A stretch of DNA of 64,000 nt from Cryptomeria japonica (lineage: Eukaryota > Streptophyta > Pinopsida > Cupressales > Cupressaceae), in NCBI RefSeq assembly GCF_030272615.1, contig NC_081414.1:914261648-914325647 (forward strand). Direction: 5' to 3'. How positions within the stretch are numbered: the stretch's first letter is position 1; every line of letters begins with the position of its first letter. The notes beneath the pieces were generated by a model. It worked only from the letters and a program-made list of their open reading frames with translations, was not told the origin of the DNA and did no database searches. Both the position numbers and the translations under genes were made by a program. This document shows, piece by piece, positions 22,090-35,572 of the stretch.

Positions 22090-22700
22090 TTTTAATCTCA
22101 CCATTGTTGACAATTTTAACCCTTGATTCTATAAAATCCGTAACTTCTATATATAAAATTAAATGAGATTATATGTTAACACTCTGTAATTTATTATAGG
22201 AAGATGCATATGTAAACATGTTTAGCTTTTGATTCCATAAAAGTGGGATTTTTGGCACTATAATAGGTTGAAGTATTTCTCACCTTGATGATGAACTTTC
22301 CTTATAGATTCAACATAGATTAGCTATATATTATAACATCATATAATATAATTTTACCAATAATTATTCAATTAGTAACTTCTCCTTTGGATTTGACTCA
22401 TCATGGACTATTACAAACTTAGATGATAATATGTCTTAAGGAAGAAAATAGTATTTGAAATAAAACAAATTTTATTTGTGTATTTTTCTTCTTATTTTAT
22501 AGTTGTGTTTCTTAAATGTTAAATAAAAAGGAATAGTAGAAATTACAATGGAATTATATTTAAATCAAATTGTATTATATTATAAAATATAGGTTATATC
22601 TTGAATCAAAAGGTTTGTGCAAGCTTAAGTTGTCAATTGTCAATCATAAAACTGTTTGAAAATGTTTGTTATTTTTATAGTTCAATATTAAATAAGTTGG
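22090..22700 (+). repeat. Dispersed repeat R, copy 1
   Basis: Shares collinear blocks with 36270-36720: gatgcatatgtaaacatg, then tagattcaacatag, ttagctatat, attagtaacttctc and a block near 22595-22660 (gaatcaaaag, gcttaagt, caatcataa). Non-coding. It may be a decayed LTR or other TE fragment. Confidence 0.6.
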
Positions 22701-23638
22701 GATTTTATTATACTTTTCAAAGAATTAATGGGATATATCATTCATAATCCTTATATATCTCTTGAGATAAATCATTCCCACATTAAGAGTGATATCATCA
22801 TCAACATCAATTAATTGTCAATTTTTAGTTTGACCAGGTGCACAACCTTGTTTGTCTTTGTACCGTTCCTGTATCCTTTATTTCTTATGTATTTTATCTC
22901 TTACTTTTTCATTTATAACATAACTAATTAGTGAATAAAATAAATAATTTATTTAATTAATATTAGGAAGTTGATTGAATTGGATAATTAAAAAAATAGT
23001 TTTATTTAACTAATATTAAAAGGGTATTTATGTGGGATGAAAAGTGTACAATTGTAAATGAGAATGAATTGATATATTAATATGGTAAAAATGAATTAAT
23101 AAATAGCAACAAGTTAAAAGTGTTGTAAATAGGGGATTCATTGTCATTTGTAAGATTCTAGTTAAAAATTAATTAGGAGAAATTAGATAGTTAATATTGT
23201 AAAGAATGTGTATTGAAATATTGTTTTGATTAAGTCAATCAAGATAATTCCTCAACCCATACATCATTCCAAACGATAGACCAAGAGTGAATTCACAAGG
23301 AGTGAATTCAACTAGCATAAAACCCAACAACTACCCTAACCAAAGAACCAACAAAGACAAAGAACGAGAAAAGGACCCACTGAAACCCCAAAAACATAGA
23401 GGTAAGAAGACTAAGGAGAGGGGGCCTTAACCTCCTTCCACTCTTGATTTAATCCCTTCAACATGTTCAAGGAGTATTTCTTCTCAGTACGTTGTGTCGA
23501 GGCTGAAGTAGAAAGAAATTACATCTCCCTCGTCGCCTCACTTTCTTTCCTCTTCCTTTTGGACTATCTATATTCAAGTTCATCCTGCAAAATTTGGAGA
23601 GAGCTCAAATTCCTATCCCTATATTGAGATATTGTAGA
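22701..23638. other. AT-rich spacer, no gene recognised
   Basis: 22701-23230 is very AT-rich. 23230-23630 is more balanced and gives hints of decayed protein on minus, but stops and the absence of known motifs prevent a call. Confidence 0.4.
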
Positions 23639-24395
23639 AGATATAGTTGTGGAATATCATAATCTTGTTTTAGAGATTTTGTGCATTTAAGATATATATC
23701 TTTGTAGGTGAATATAATATTGTGGTCTCTTTATTATATTTAAGAGATTTTTTTTATGAAGCATGTCATTGCTTAAGGATTCACTAAAGGAAATGAACTA
23801 GTTCGTTTCATATTTTATCATATTAATCACCTCAATCTAATGGTTGTCTTCCTTCTAAATACTTATTTTATCTTCCAATTATTAGTCAATAAAGAGGTTG
23901 TATAAAAATTATGAAGCATGTTATTGCTTAAGGATTCATAAAGGAAATGAACTAGTCCTTCATGAAGCACTTTATTGCTTATTGATTCAATAAAGGAAAT
24001 AAACTAGTCCTTCTTTTGATATTTTATCTTCTTAATCATCTCAATCTAATTGTGTTCTTCCTTCTAAAGAGTTATTTTATCTTCCAATTATTACTCTATA
24101 ATGAGTTTGTAGATATACTTGTGGAAAATCATAATTTTGTTGTAGAGAGTTTGTGAATTTAAGATAGATATCTTTGTACATGAGTATAATAATGTGGAAC
24201 TTTTTCTTATATTTTAATAGATTTTTTTAATGAATCATGTTATTGCTGAAGGATTCAATAAAGGAAATAAACTAGTCCATCATTTCATATTTCATCTTCT
24301 TAATCATATCGAGCAAATTGTGCTCATCCTTCTGAGGAGTTATTTTACCTTCCAATTATTATTCAATTCTTTGTTTGGTATATTAAAGGTTCTTT
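23639..24395 (+). repeat. Local tandem duplication, about 474-bp period
   Basis: The block starting gatatagttgtggaatatca (23639) repeats at 24113 (gatatacttgtggaaaatca). Within it a smaller unit, atgaagcatgttattgctta followed by aaaggaaat, occurs four times (near 23755, 23910, 23962 and 24230). Non-coding. The SIRE-like LTR begins 14 bp beyond it. Confidence 0.7.
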
Positions 24396-24408
24396 TTTTG
24401 ACATATTG

Positions 24409-27400
24409 TGTTGGCATTAAAGTTGTCATTTATTTCAATTGTTGAGATGATGCAATGGACAAAGATGCGAAGTAGACGAAGATGCAGAGATGATAAGTGC
24501 CACAGAGAACAAGTGTCGCTATATAGAATGATAGACTCACTCCCATAGAGAGAAAGTGTTGCTAGACATAATGATATCCTCACTCCCATTGGTGAGAGAT
24601 GTAGAGACATGCAGACATTAGGTTGGCAAAGTATAGAGATGCAACATGATGTGTTACCTAGAGGAAGATGCAGATACAACAATACCATATAATGATCTTG
24701 AGGGAAAAGATCAAGGCATCCTAGAGTAGGTAACTCACAAAGGGAAGGTGAGCAGATAGATCTTGTGTTTAAGAATGTTAAATGAGCATGAAATTTGCAT
24801 TTATTCAACATAAAGAAGATATAGAAAGTAAGCATGGAGGGTGTCATTTGGTCTTGCTTTTGGACAAAAAAGATGAAGGTCATAAAGTTCTACAGGCATT
24901 GGGCAAGCTGATCTGGCTCAGAAAAAGTATTGTTGCAGTTGTGTATAACATGTCATCTTAGTCGCACTCTGTTGCAATTGTTGGGCATTAGATGCAGGTT
25001 GGAGATGCGCATAACATGTTGATTATCGCTATGTAGTAGAGTTCATGGATTGAAAAGGTGTAACATGTGAAATTCATTTACTTCTATGTTGGAATCAGAT
25101 TCTACTTCAACCTCATAATGTTAAAAATCCATCGAATTTGATCCCTACGAGCTACAAGTTGAGAAATGTTGAAAATACATTGTTTAGCTATTTTTCAGCA
25201 TGACTGTGTTTCTATCTTAGCGACAACATCTATTTTGGTGTGTCCTGGTCTATCGCTATGACTCATTTAAAGATATAAATTCATTTATATGCTATACCGA
25301 CAAGGTTCCTTTTTGGTGAGACAGAGTGGATGTCTGGCCAATGTATTTTGATTTCAGTGTAAGTCTACCTTTTGGCAAGATCCTTTCTCCCTTTGTCTGC
25401 CCCTTTGGATTATAATGAAATCCTTTGTGTTAGTGTGACTGTCTTCAAGTCTTGGCAATGAAGGTTTAATTTCAGAAAGAGTTGGTCTATCAAGAAGTCA
25501 ATAACATGATGGTTATGCTCCCTCGCCATCCTGCAACAATATGGACCAGCAACAAAATTCCCTATAGGGTAAGGGTAAACTATGTTGGGCATGTCAATAA
25601 CGCGAGAATTATACGACCCCTATTTTCCTATAGTATAAATAATGGAAGTATAATAACGCTATAGGGTAACGCTGAATTATGGTGGATGAAGTCAATAACA
25701 CAATAGGTTATGTGTCCTTGCTATCTGATGACCAAGAAGATTAGTAGAAGAATGCCTTGCAGGATAACAAGAAGATAGAAGCATGAGGTTATCACACCAT
25801 CTTGTGGCGTGTTATACAAGAGTAAGATAACCTTGTGAGATAACCAAAAACAAAGAAGTTTGACACATTCTACTATCCCATGGCCAAAAAGCTTAGAAGA
25901 AAATGGTCTTGCGGGGAAAGAAATTGAAAGAAGGGTGAAGCACAATGCCATCCCATAGCCAAGAAGATGAATAAAGAATGATCTTGTGGGACAAGTGAAG
26001 AGGTAGAAGGCGTGTTATCCCTCTAGCCCACAGGAAGTTTTTTGCAACGCATATAACACCTGTGTTATGTGACCTATGGAATACATCATCGCAACCCACG
26101 AATCCAACCTGGATTTTCTTCACACATGGACTTTTTATGTGTAGATGATTATGTATATGGGTCCCATCACTCATCAAGTGGTAGAGAGATATGTGTATTC
26201 TTTGTGAGGAAAATTTTTGATTGATTTTTGAAGCAAAGAGCACACCTATCGAAAGAAAATCTTCCAGTCATAACAAAAATAAGATATGATATAAATGTTG
26301 AGCAGGTATGGAGTTGGTAATTCCTTTTTTGAATGAGGGCTACATAAAAAAAGAAATCTGATTGCAGAGATTGTATTACTCTTAGACATAAATGAAGAGA
26401 TGCTGGCATTTAATGTAGAAGGTGGAGTAGCTCTAGAATGATCTAAATTTTTTTGAATGGTATGCAAAATCCAAGATTACTAAATATAGTAATCTATGCT
26501 CAGAGATACAATCTAGATTCAAAAGGATTCCAAGGGGATACATTTATTATTCATGGCTAGTTGTCTAGACAAAATATTCAATGGATCAAATCAACATGCA
26601 GATGGGATTTCTCAAAGGTCGAGAAGATTAATTTTTAATTCATTCTTGGAGGGAAAATCTTGTTGTATGTAGATTGCCACTAAGTTAAGTTATCGATTAG
26701 TTGAAGATATTACGGTGTTAGAGTTGGAGGTATGTAGACATATAAGCTCCAAAAAAATAGAGAAGTACAGAGAGTTAAAAAGAGAGTGCAGAGAAGCAGT
26801 TTTGACAAGTGCACATAACATGAAGTCGGTGCAGTCAATAACATCATGGAAAATTTGTATGCAAAAAAACCTTAAAGTAAAGAGGAAATCATAGGTAGCA
26901 GGAAGCAAGAGCAGAGAGCAAGAAAATCAGAGAAAAGAGAGACATGTGATGCATAGAGTGTTTGATTGATGTACATGAGAAGAATATCTATAAAAGTAGA
27001 GGCTATAGAATAAAGAGAGTGTAGAGAAGAAGCTCCCATGGGTGTCAATAAAACAATGACAGTGTAGGACCAATATTGCAGAAAATACTGCATGCAGGAA
27101 AATGATAAGATGAATAAAAGAGAAGTGAGCGGATAGAGAAGAGCGCAAAGGTGAAGAGAAGAGATTAAAGACTAGAGGGTGTAGAGTCAAGGAGGAAAAC
27201 ACATAAGGTTAGTCATTCAGAGTGGGGTAGAGAAAGACTAAAGACTAGAGAGAAGAGAGCTAAGATTGAGTCCTAAGATTAGAGAGCATAAAAGAATTAG
27301 ATGAATCTCAAGAGAAGAATATATGTGAGTTACAAAACATCATTTATAGGAAGGTCCTTTTAAAATTTGCTGTTAAATAATTGTTCATTGTAATTCTCTG

Positions 27401-27830
27401 AGTGGGTGCTCAGAGTGGGGGTAGGTTCTCCTTTGGGTTGGTTCCCATAAAACTAGGGGTGAGTACTCCTTTCAGTTGGTGCCTATAAATTTTAGGGGTT
27501 GGTGCTCCTTGGGTTGGTTCCCTAAAACATTGTAATCAGTTTTATTTGTGAGGTTGGATTGGAGAAGTAGACTCTAGTAGTATTTCTCACCAAGGTTTTT
27601 CCACTCAGTGGGTTTTCCTCATATCTCTGGTGTTAAGTGTTTCCCTTGTGTGTGTGTGAAAATTTGTTGAACATCTCTTTCCATAAGTTTTTTGATGATT
27701 GTTTTTAGAGCTTTGATTGTTTAGAATAGTTGCATGACTTATGTGATTAATATTTTAGTCATTCAGATAGTTCAAGTTTTTTATTACCACTGATTCACCC
27801 CCCCTCTTAGTGGTCCATTATGCTCCTTCA
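24409..27830 (+). repeat. 5' LTR, 3.4 kb, of the SIRE-like element
   Basis: Full-length LTR. It aligns with 31101-33712 and 40506-44009. Open frames inside it (for example 166 aa on minus at 24383-24883) are not conserved between the three copies. tattg at 24404-24408 would be its side of the target duplication. Confidence 0.8.
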
Positions 27831-27893
27831 ATTGGTATAAGATCCCTAGGTTCCCTTTGGTTAATCTTTTTCCGGTTGGGTAGATTATGATCC

Positions 27894-29860
27894 ATGAACA
27901 CAATGGGTAGATGTGTGCTACCCTATGCACCAATCTTTGATGACACAAACTATGTTATTTGGCGTGCAATAATGGAAGTTCATTTGCCTTAATTACGTTA
28001 TGATATTTGGATGTCTGTCCATAATTGCTATACAGACCCTGCTACTCCTCCTATTGATCTTGATGCTAAAAGGAAATATGAATGCAATGTTCAAGTGAAG
28101 AAGGTTATTCTTAGTGGGTTGTCTGATACAATGTCTTCAAAGGTTAAGAAATGCAAATCTGCAAAGAGCATCTGGGATGAGTTGAAAAAAATATATGGTG
28201 AAGAGCCTACCACTGTTAGATCAGATTGTGAGAGGAAGAAGATTAAAGGAGCGGACAAATGTGTAGATGATAAGAGAAGATCATATTGTAGCTGTAGTGA
28301 AGATGAAAAGGAAGCTAAATTTCTCATAGCACAAAAGACCTAAAATGAGGAGAAAACATTTGTGTGATAGTGCTTCTCAATCTTGTAGTCTGGACCCTTT
28401 TGGAAGTAATAAAGAAGAAGATAATGATGTTGAAGTGGATCTTTAGGGTGAGCTGGTAAGTGCCCTTGAAGAATTGGAAAATGTTAGGAAATAATTTAGA
28501 AAATTACAAAAAATCAGTCTAAGAAGAATGTGGTTAGTTGACCAAATGTCTTGAAGTCTCCAATAAAAATATCAACACATTGACAACTCAACTAGAAGAA
28601 TCCAAAGGAATATATGAGGAAATAAAATCAGATTTTGATGCCAAGAAAAGAAGATGTGAGTAGCTAAAGTTGGAAGCGGTGACAAAGGGAAAGGAGTGTA
28701 AGTACCTAAATGATGAAATAGAAAAGCTCACAATAGAGCTTGAGAAGTACCAAGATGAGTTCAAACTGATGAAGAAGTATGATGGTGGCACCAAAACACT
28801 AGAATGAATGTTGAGTTAAAAAAAGCACTTAAAAGATACCACCAGATTAGGAAGTGAGGTTGGAAAATCTTCTACTAGTGGAGAATCATCAAAAAGTGAC
28901 ATAAATTTTGTGTCTTCAAGCTTGAATGGAAAAAGACAAATCTTCACAGTCAGGAATGCCCCAAGAAAGAAGATAGATTTGACTACAAATGTTGAAAACA
29001 TGAAAATAAAGGTTGCTACTACAAGGAAGAATGATATTGATCAAGGTAAGCTAAATGAAGATAGCACAAGAAGTAAGTTTAGGAGATCTCCTGCTGGAAG
29101 AAAACCAGAATATGTTGTTACTCACAAGACTAAAACAAATTGGAGATAGAAGGGATCAGATGGAAGGACTGTTGCAAACTCTCAACCCAAGAGAAACAAC
29201 AAAAGAAGAAGAGACAAAGTAAACAATTCTATAAGATCTCCACATACATGGAAATAAATTTATAAGTTACAAGCCCTCCTTCTATGGTTATTGTTTTGTG
29301 TGCAAAGGCTATGGACATAGAGAAAGTCAATGTAGATATAGGTCTAGGAAGAATCTAGATGCGTGTGTGCATAAAGTTTCAAATGGTAGATCTATGCATA
29401 GAACTACTCCAAGATATGGGAGCAAGAATGTGTCTATTGTCCCTAGTGATAGGAATGTTTTATGTTATAGTTGTAACAAAGTTGGCCATAAGAGTCATAA
29501 ATGTAGAAGAAAAATATATCAGTCTAATGGAAGCTCCTACACCTCCTCCTATAATAAAAATGTAATTAATAATAATAATGGTCATTATGTAAGATAACCT
29601 TCTGCATGGAACAAATTCAAATGTTCCAGAATGTCAAGAAGTTCTTTTTTTTCATTAACTGGTCACAAAGACATGGTTTGGAAAAGGAGAACAAATCAAA
29701 TTGATAGAAGGCCCTATAATCATCTATTTGGTGATAACATAGTGTACTGCTACTGCAACAATCTAGGTCACATTACAAAATATTATAGAGAAAAGATTGT
29801 ACAAGTTCACAAGAAGAAAATTGACGTTTCTCTAGAAATTGCAACTAAGAAAAAGAGGTA
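27894..29860 (+). pseudogene. SIRE-like gag with multiple CCHC knuckles, broken
   Basis: The ATG at 27894 follows the PBS. The N-terminal gag region reads FDDTNYVIWRAIMEVHL, then after a stop SVHNCYTDPATPPIDLDAKR and SAKSIWDELKKIYGEE, the standard copia gag core. A Lys/Glu-rich, coiled-coil-like stretch (28350-28800) has several stops. Then a basic region (28910-29150) and three knuckles follow: CFVCKGYGHRESQC (near 29290), CYSCNKVGHKSHKC (near 29463) and a degenerate YCYCNNLGHITKYY (near 29748). Three knuckles are more than usual for copia gag. The matching, more damaged copy is at 38216-39250. Confidence 0.8.
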
Positions 29861-31100
29861 GATCAAGAAATATTGGAGGAGAAAATCCAGCCAAGGAGAT
29901 GAGGAAAGAATGTATTCATGAGAAGGCACTATGCATTTCATGCACAAGTGACATCTCCTTAAGATTAAGGAGATGCAAGACCTTAGGGAGAGAAACATAT
30001 TGATCACATCATTTACCCCTAGATATTGAAAAGGACAAGTGTAAGGATAGGATGCTACATATATGAGGAAAAACAGCTCTAAGAAGAAGACATGGAGGAA
30101 GAAGTCAAGATGGAAGATTTTATAGTTGATGTTGAGAGAGTTTTAAAATGTTTGTAAATTTTCTCTAGTTTTTTGTGATTGTCTTGGTAGTATATCAAGG
30201 TTCAACATTCGTGGCATGAAGGTCATTTTAAAATTGCCTTTGGTTGTGGCTGCAATGTTTTAAATAGATGAGGTTGTGTATAGATGCAAGTAGTGGAAAT
30301 ATATTGCAAATAGTCCACAATACACTATATTTGGCAAGGAGGAATACAAATCACAAAAATAATTGAATGATAAGTATGGTGTAGCATATAGGTGAAATGA
30401 TAGATGCAACAACATGAGGATGATGAGAAATTATACAACAACAATATAGGGGGAGTTGAATGTATCAGGATGGATTAGAAGTTCAAAATAGTATAGAAGT
30501 TATATGAAACGATTGATGATATGATATTTTATGACAAGTACAAGGACTACATTTATTGTTTGTTTGCTGCAACATGATCATATGGACATATGCAAAAGAG
30601 CTTCAAAAGAGAAGTTGAAAGTACTTGTATAACATGATGTGTTATATAGAAGAGAAGATGGAATAAATCATAGGATAGGCCAGCAAGACTGTGGATTGTT
30701 TCAAGGCATGAAAGAAGAATTGCAACAGACATGAAGGACAAAGAAGTAGTGTTGAGCATGCATGCATAACAAGGTGTGCAATGTGTAGTCTAGAGGAGAG
30801 GTCAACAAGAAGACAGATGCAAGAAATTAGAACAGATGGGGTGTACTGTTTTTGATTAAAATGATATTAAGTGTTATTGTGTAAAGGGAAGAATTTGAGG
30901 TTTTATTTATGTCCATGGCATGTTATTGACTGCACGTATAGTGCAGTTGTCATAGGGGGGTGACATATTATTCCAGCTGAGTGAAGAAGGACAAAAGAGA
31001 GAAGATGATCGAGGTTGGTAGTTGGTTGCCCCGCCCTTTGCCATTGTTGTCAAAGGGGGAAAGAATGAGCAGTGCTGCCATCAATGCAAAAGGGAGAGAT
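29861..31100 (+). other. Non-coding 3' interior of SIRE-like copy 1 with polypurine tract
   Basis: No pol domain is present. The segment ends with a pair of purine-rich tracts (caaagggggaaag near 31048 and gcaaaagggagagat at 31086-31100) just before the 3' LTR. Double tracts of this type are usual in SIRE-type elements. Confidence 0.65.
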
Positions 31101-33712
31101 TGTTGGTATTGTCATTAATGTCAATAGTTGAGATGATGCAGTGGACGAATATGCAGAGTGGATAAAGATGTAGAGATGATAAGAGTCATAGAGAGAAAGT
31201 GTTGCTAGAAAGAATAATAGCCTCGCTCCCAAAGAGATAAAGTTTCACTAGATAGAATGATAGCGTCACTCCCACTAGTTAGAGATATAGAAACATGCAT
31301 ACATCAGGTTGGAAAAGTATAGATATGAAGTGCATGATATGTGCCCCAGAGGATGATAAAGGTGCAACAATGCCATATAATGATGTTGAGGGAAAAGATC
31401 AAGGTATCCTAGAGTAGGTAACTCACAAAGGGAAGTTGAGAAAATGGAGCTTGTGTTTGAGAAAGTTGAATGAGCATGAAATTTGTATTTATTCAACATA
31501 AAAAGATATAAAAAGAAAGCATGGAGGATGTCATTTGGTTTTTCTTTTGGACAAAGAAGATGCAAGTCCTAAAGTTCTATAGGCATTGGGAAAGCTGATC
31601 TGACTCACAAATAGTATAGTTGCAATTGTGTATAATATGCGACGTTAGTCATACTCTGTTACAATGGTTGCACATTACGTATAGGTTGGAGATGCACATA
31701 ACATGCAGGTTATCACTATGCAGTAGAGTTAATGGATTGAAGAGGTGATCATGTGTGAAATTCATGTGCTTCAGTGTTGGAATTAGATTCGACTTCAACC
31801 TCATGATGCATTGGATTCATCAGATTTGATCCCTACAAGTAACAAGTTGAGAAATGTCTCAATGACATCATCTATATCGGTGTGATTTGGCCTATTGTTG
31901 TGACTCATTTTAGGCGATACAGTCATTTATATGCTATACTGAAAGGGTTCCCTTTTCGGTGAGACGGAGTGGATGTCTGGCTAATGTATCATGATTTCGG
32001 GTTAAGTCTTCCTTTCAGCAAGACCCTTTCTCCCTTTGGCTGCCCCTTTGGATTATACCAAAACTCTTTGTTTTGGTGTGACTAGATTCAAGTCTTGGAG
32101 ACAAAGGTTTCATTACAACAAGCGTTGGTCTATCAGGAAGTCAATAACATGATGGTTATGCTCCCCCACCATCCCATAGCAATCAGGACTGATAGAATTC
32201 CCGATGGGGTAAGGGTAAACTACATCAAAAATATCAATAATGTGATGATTATATGACCCCTGATGTACCATGGTATAAAGGATGAAATTAAAATAATACT
32301 GCAAGGTAACGCTGACTTGTGGCGCGATTGAAGTCAATAACACGATAGGTTATGTGTCCCTGTTATCCCATGACCAAGGAGATTAGTAGAAGATTGTCTT
32401 GCGGGATAACAAGAAGATAGAAGCGTGAGGTTATCCCGCCATCCTATAGCATTTTATATATGAGTAAGATAACCTTGCAAGATAACCAAAAACAAATAAG
32501 TTTGACACATCTTGCAGCCAAGAAGCTTAGAATAAAATGGTCCCGCGGGGGAATAAAATGAAAGAAGAGTGAAGCACCCCACCATCCCATAGACAAGAAT
32601 ATGAATAAAGAATAATCTTGTAGGAGAAGTGAAGAGGAAGAAGGTGTGTTATCCTACCAATCCGCAGGAAGGAATTTTTTCATGACGCATATAACATGCA
32701 TGTTATGTGACCTGTGCAACACATCATCGCAACCTACGAATCCAATGTGGATTTTCTTCACACATGAAGTTTTTATATGCAAATGATTATGTAAATGGGT
32801 CCCACCATTCATCGAGTGGCAGAGTGGCATGTAGATGCTTTGTGAGAAAAAAATTTGATTAATATTTGAAGCCAAGAGAACATGTATCGAAATAATATCT
32901 TTTTGGTCATAACAAAAACAAGATATGAAATAAATGTTGAGCAAATATAGAGTTGGTAATTCCTTTTTCGAATGGGGTTGCATGAAAGATGAAATCTGAT
33001 TGTAGAGATTATGGTACTCTAAAATAGGGATGAAGAGACACTAGTATTTAATGCAGAAGGTGGAGTAGCTCTAGAACGATCTGAAAATCTTCGAATGGGA
33101 TGCAAAATCCAAGATTACTAAAATATTAATTTTTAATTCATTCTTTGAGGGAAAATATTGTTGTATGTATATTTACACTAAGTGAAGTTATTGAGTAGTT
33201 GAAGATATTGTGGTGTTAGAGTTGCAGGTGTGTAGACATAGAAGCTCGATAAAAATAGAGAAGTAAAAAAAGTGAAAAAGAGAGTGTAGAGAAGCAGTTT
33301 CCGTAGGTTCACATAACACGAAGTCAGTGCAATCAATATTTTATCATGGAAAATTTGTGTGCAGAAAAACCTTAAAGTGAAGAGGAGATCATAAGAAGGA
33401 GCAGAGAGCAGAAAAAGTAGAGAAAAGAGAATGGTGTGATGTTGAGAGTGTGTGATTGGAATGCATGAGAAGAAGCTTTGTAAAAGTAGATGCTACATAA
33501 CAAGGAGAGTGAAGAGAAGCATATCTCGAAGGTGTCAATAACATGATGATAGTGCAGGCCTAACATTGCATAAAATACTGCATGTAGGAAAATTATAAGA
33601 TGAATAAAAGATAAGAGGCAGCCAAAAGAAAGAGCAGAGAGAAGATAGAGAAGATCTCAAAGGTGAAGAGAAGAGATTAAAGACTAGAGGTTGCAGAGTC
33701 AAGGAAGACAAC
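31101..33712 (+). repeat. 3' LTR of SIRE-like copy 1, truncated
   Basis: Starts TGTTGGTATT after the purine tract. Relative to the other LTRs it lacks about 195 bp near 33125 and the final part beyond 33712. Confidence 0.75.
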
Positions 33713-34202
33713 ATAGAACATATGATTAGAACATATTGATAATTTTTAAGCAGCATGATATTTGGGCAATGGAACCAGGGATGATGGAGATGGAAAGTCT
33801 ATGCGTGGAGAGTCTGGGAGAGGACACACATGTCCTAGACATTTTTCTATCTGTAGGGTGCATAGAAGTTTTCTTTGGGACATTTGAAGGGTGTGTGCAG
33901 AGATTGTGGTCCTTTTCTATTGTTCCTGGGTGCTACTTTTGGTATATGCCCTTTTTTCATATTTTTATGGTTTTTTTGAGAGGTGTGGTGTCCGATCATT
34001 GTAGGTTTTGGTGGGACTTTGGTAGCCATGTGGATCTTGGGTTATGGTTTCCATATAGAGTGGTATCTTCGATTGGGGTTTTTTTTGTCACATTCTCTCT
34101 CCTTTTCTTGGTCTGGCCTGGCATGGCTATGCAGGGAAGTTTTCTTGGAAGGACAAACATGAATTACAAGGATGTAGTGATTAGAAGTGAATCTAGGCAA
34201 TC

Positions 34203-35132
34203 GTGTATGAGAATATGATTTTTGGTGCTATTGGTTCTAGTATGGAAGAAAATCCTCCCCAAATTAGCGGTTTTGGGCCTTCAAAGGTGAATGGTTTCCT
34301 TGTAAAGAGTGATAATAGACTTGTTCTAGTGATTAAGCCTGACTTTGTTATGGAGGATATTGAGTATATGTCTAATCATTCTTTGATATGTAAGTTTATG
34401 GGGATTCGAGTATCCATACCTTTGTTGGAATCATGGGCTCATCACAGAAGGATTCCAAAAGGGGAGTTTGAGGTGATCTTTATGGCTAATAGTTACTTTA
34501 TGGGGTTTTTCTCATGTACGTCAAACAAAATTAAGGATTTCGAAGGGGGACCTTATTTTTATAATCAAGGTGGTCTATTCATTAAGCCATGACATGTGGG
34601 ATTCAATCCTTCTAAAGAGCTTCCATCACAAGTTCCTATACGGGTGAGGCTTTCTTGGTTCCCTTTGGAATTTTGGAGAAATGGTATCTTCAATTTGGTT
34701 GCAACTCAACTTAGTAAGCATGTGAGTCCCTTAAGACAAACTATGGAGAAAAAGGCAATAAGTTATGTTCGTGCTTGTGTAGAAATCTATTTGAGTAAGC
34801 CTTTACCTGATTCAATGGAAATTCAAGTAGGTCCAAACTCATGGATTCAACAATTGAATTATGAAACTTTACTACTTATATGTCAAATCTATCATGAATA
34901 CATACATCTGCAATGGATGTGTCCTAAATCTAATCATGTAGGGGCTTCTAGAAATACATCAATTATTTTAGCTCCTAAGAAAGATAAAGGAAAGGCTCCT
35001 ACGATAGAAGACAAGGAGGGCTTTATTTTGGTCAAAACCCATATTCAAGGAAGAGATCAAAAGAGAACCCTACATGATAGGCAATTTGATGAAATGTTCA
35101 ACAAGTTAGATTCTCTAGATGATCTAGATTAA
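34203..35132 (+). pseudogene. LINE X ORF1 (DUF4283 RNA-binding protein)
   Basis: LINE ORF1 proteins bind element RNA in a ribonucleoprotein. The frame includes LICKFMGIRVSIPLLESWAH, FEVIFMANSYFM, EGGPYFYNQGGLFIKP, then after a TGA at 34590-34592 RVRLSWFPLEFW and YVRACVEIYLSKPLP, the typical order of plant DUF4283 ORF1. A C-terminal knuckle-like segment (near 34855-34930, ETLLLICQIYHEYIHLQW) has lost most of its Cys residues. Copy 2 has an ATG at the start position (44503); here the same codon is GTG. Remnants of the ORF1 tail continue to about 35440. Confidence 0.85.
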
Positions 35133-35572
35133 TTTGATAGGGCTATTGCAAATATCCCTAGTGGCAAGGTTATTTTGGATACAAACACTCCTAATGAGAA
35201 ATGGGGTATTGATACTCAAGGGGATCCACAGGTAGAAGGATTAGGTGTGAAAATGGATACTAATACACCTATTGGAGTAATAGGAGAATTGGAGACAAGT
35301 GGAGGTATTGAAATCAATGAGAGTCCTAACCTCATTTGCTCTTGATCCATAGTGGAAAATTTTCTACAAGAGGGTATTAAAACCAAGGCTACTCCACATG
35401 TGTTAGGAATTCATAAAAAAATTAAAAAAGGGGGCTCTTGATAGGACTCTAACTGTGGGGAGGAAGAAAGATCAAGAGAATGTGAAGATAGTTGGTGAGA
35501 CATAGGTGGAGTTTGGTTCCATAAAGACCAGGTCCACTCACATTTCTCTCCATCTCAAAACTGATTGTTCTC

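Larger units (their letters stand above)
24409..33712 (+). mobile_element. SIRE/Maximus-like copia element without pol, copy 1, 3' LTR broken by LINE X
   Basis: 5' LTR 24409-27830, PBS-like ttggtataagatcc at 27832, gag 27894-29860, a non-coding 3' interior, a purine tract at 31086-31100 and a 3' LTR starting TGTTGG at 31101. The LTR begins TGTTGGCATT and ends after a C-rich run (caccccccctctt) with ctccttca, the style of SIRE-type elements. No protease, integrase, RT or RNase H is present, so it is a large non-autonomous derivative. The 3' LTR stops matching near 33712, where LINE X begins; the last 630 bp of the LTR are missing. Confidence 0.8.

Noticed and set aside
24383..24883. 166-aa minus-strand ORF and similar Ser/Leu-rich minus frames in 25.4-27.2 kb, 31-33.7 kb and 40-44 kb
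   Set aside because: They lie inside the SIRE-like LTR and are not conserved between its three copies; they are composition artefacts.
33736..34218. 160-aa plus ORF upstream of LINE X ORF1
   Set aside because: It overlaps the LINE X leader, is interrupted in copy 2, and is aromatic-rich without motifs; probably 5' UTR. An alternative is that its last 30 codons belong to the ORF1 N-terminus.
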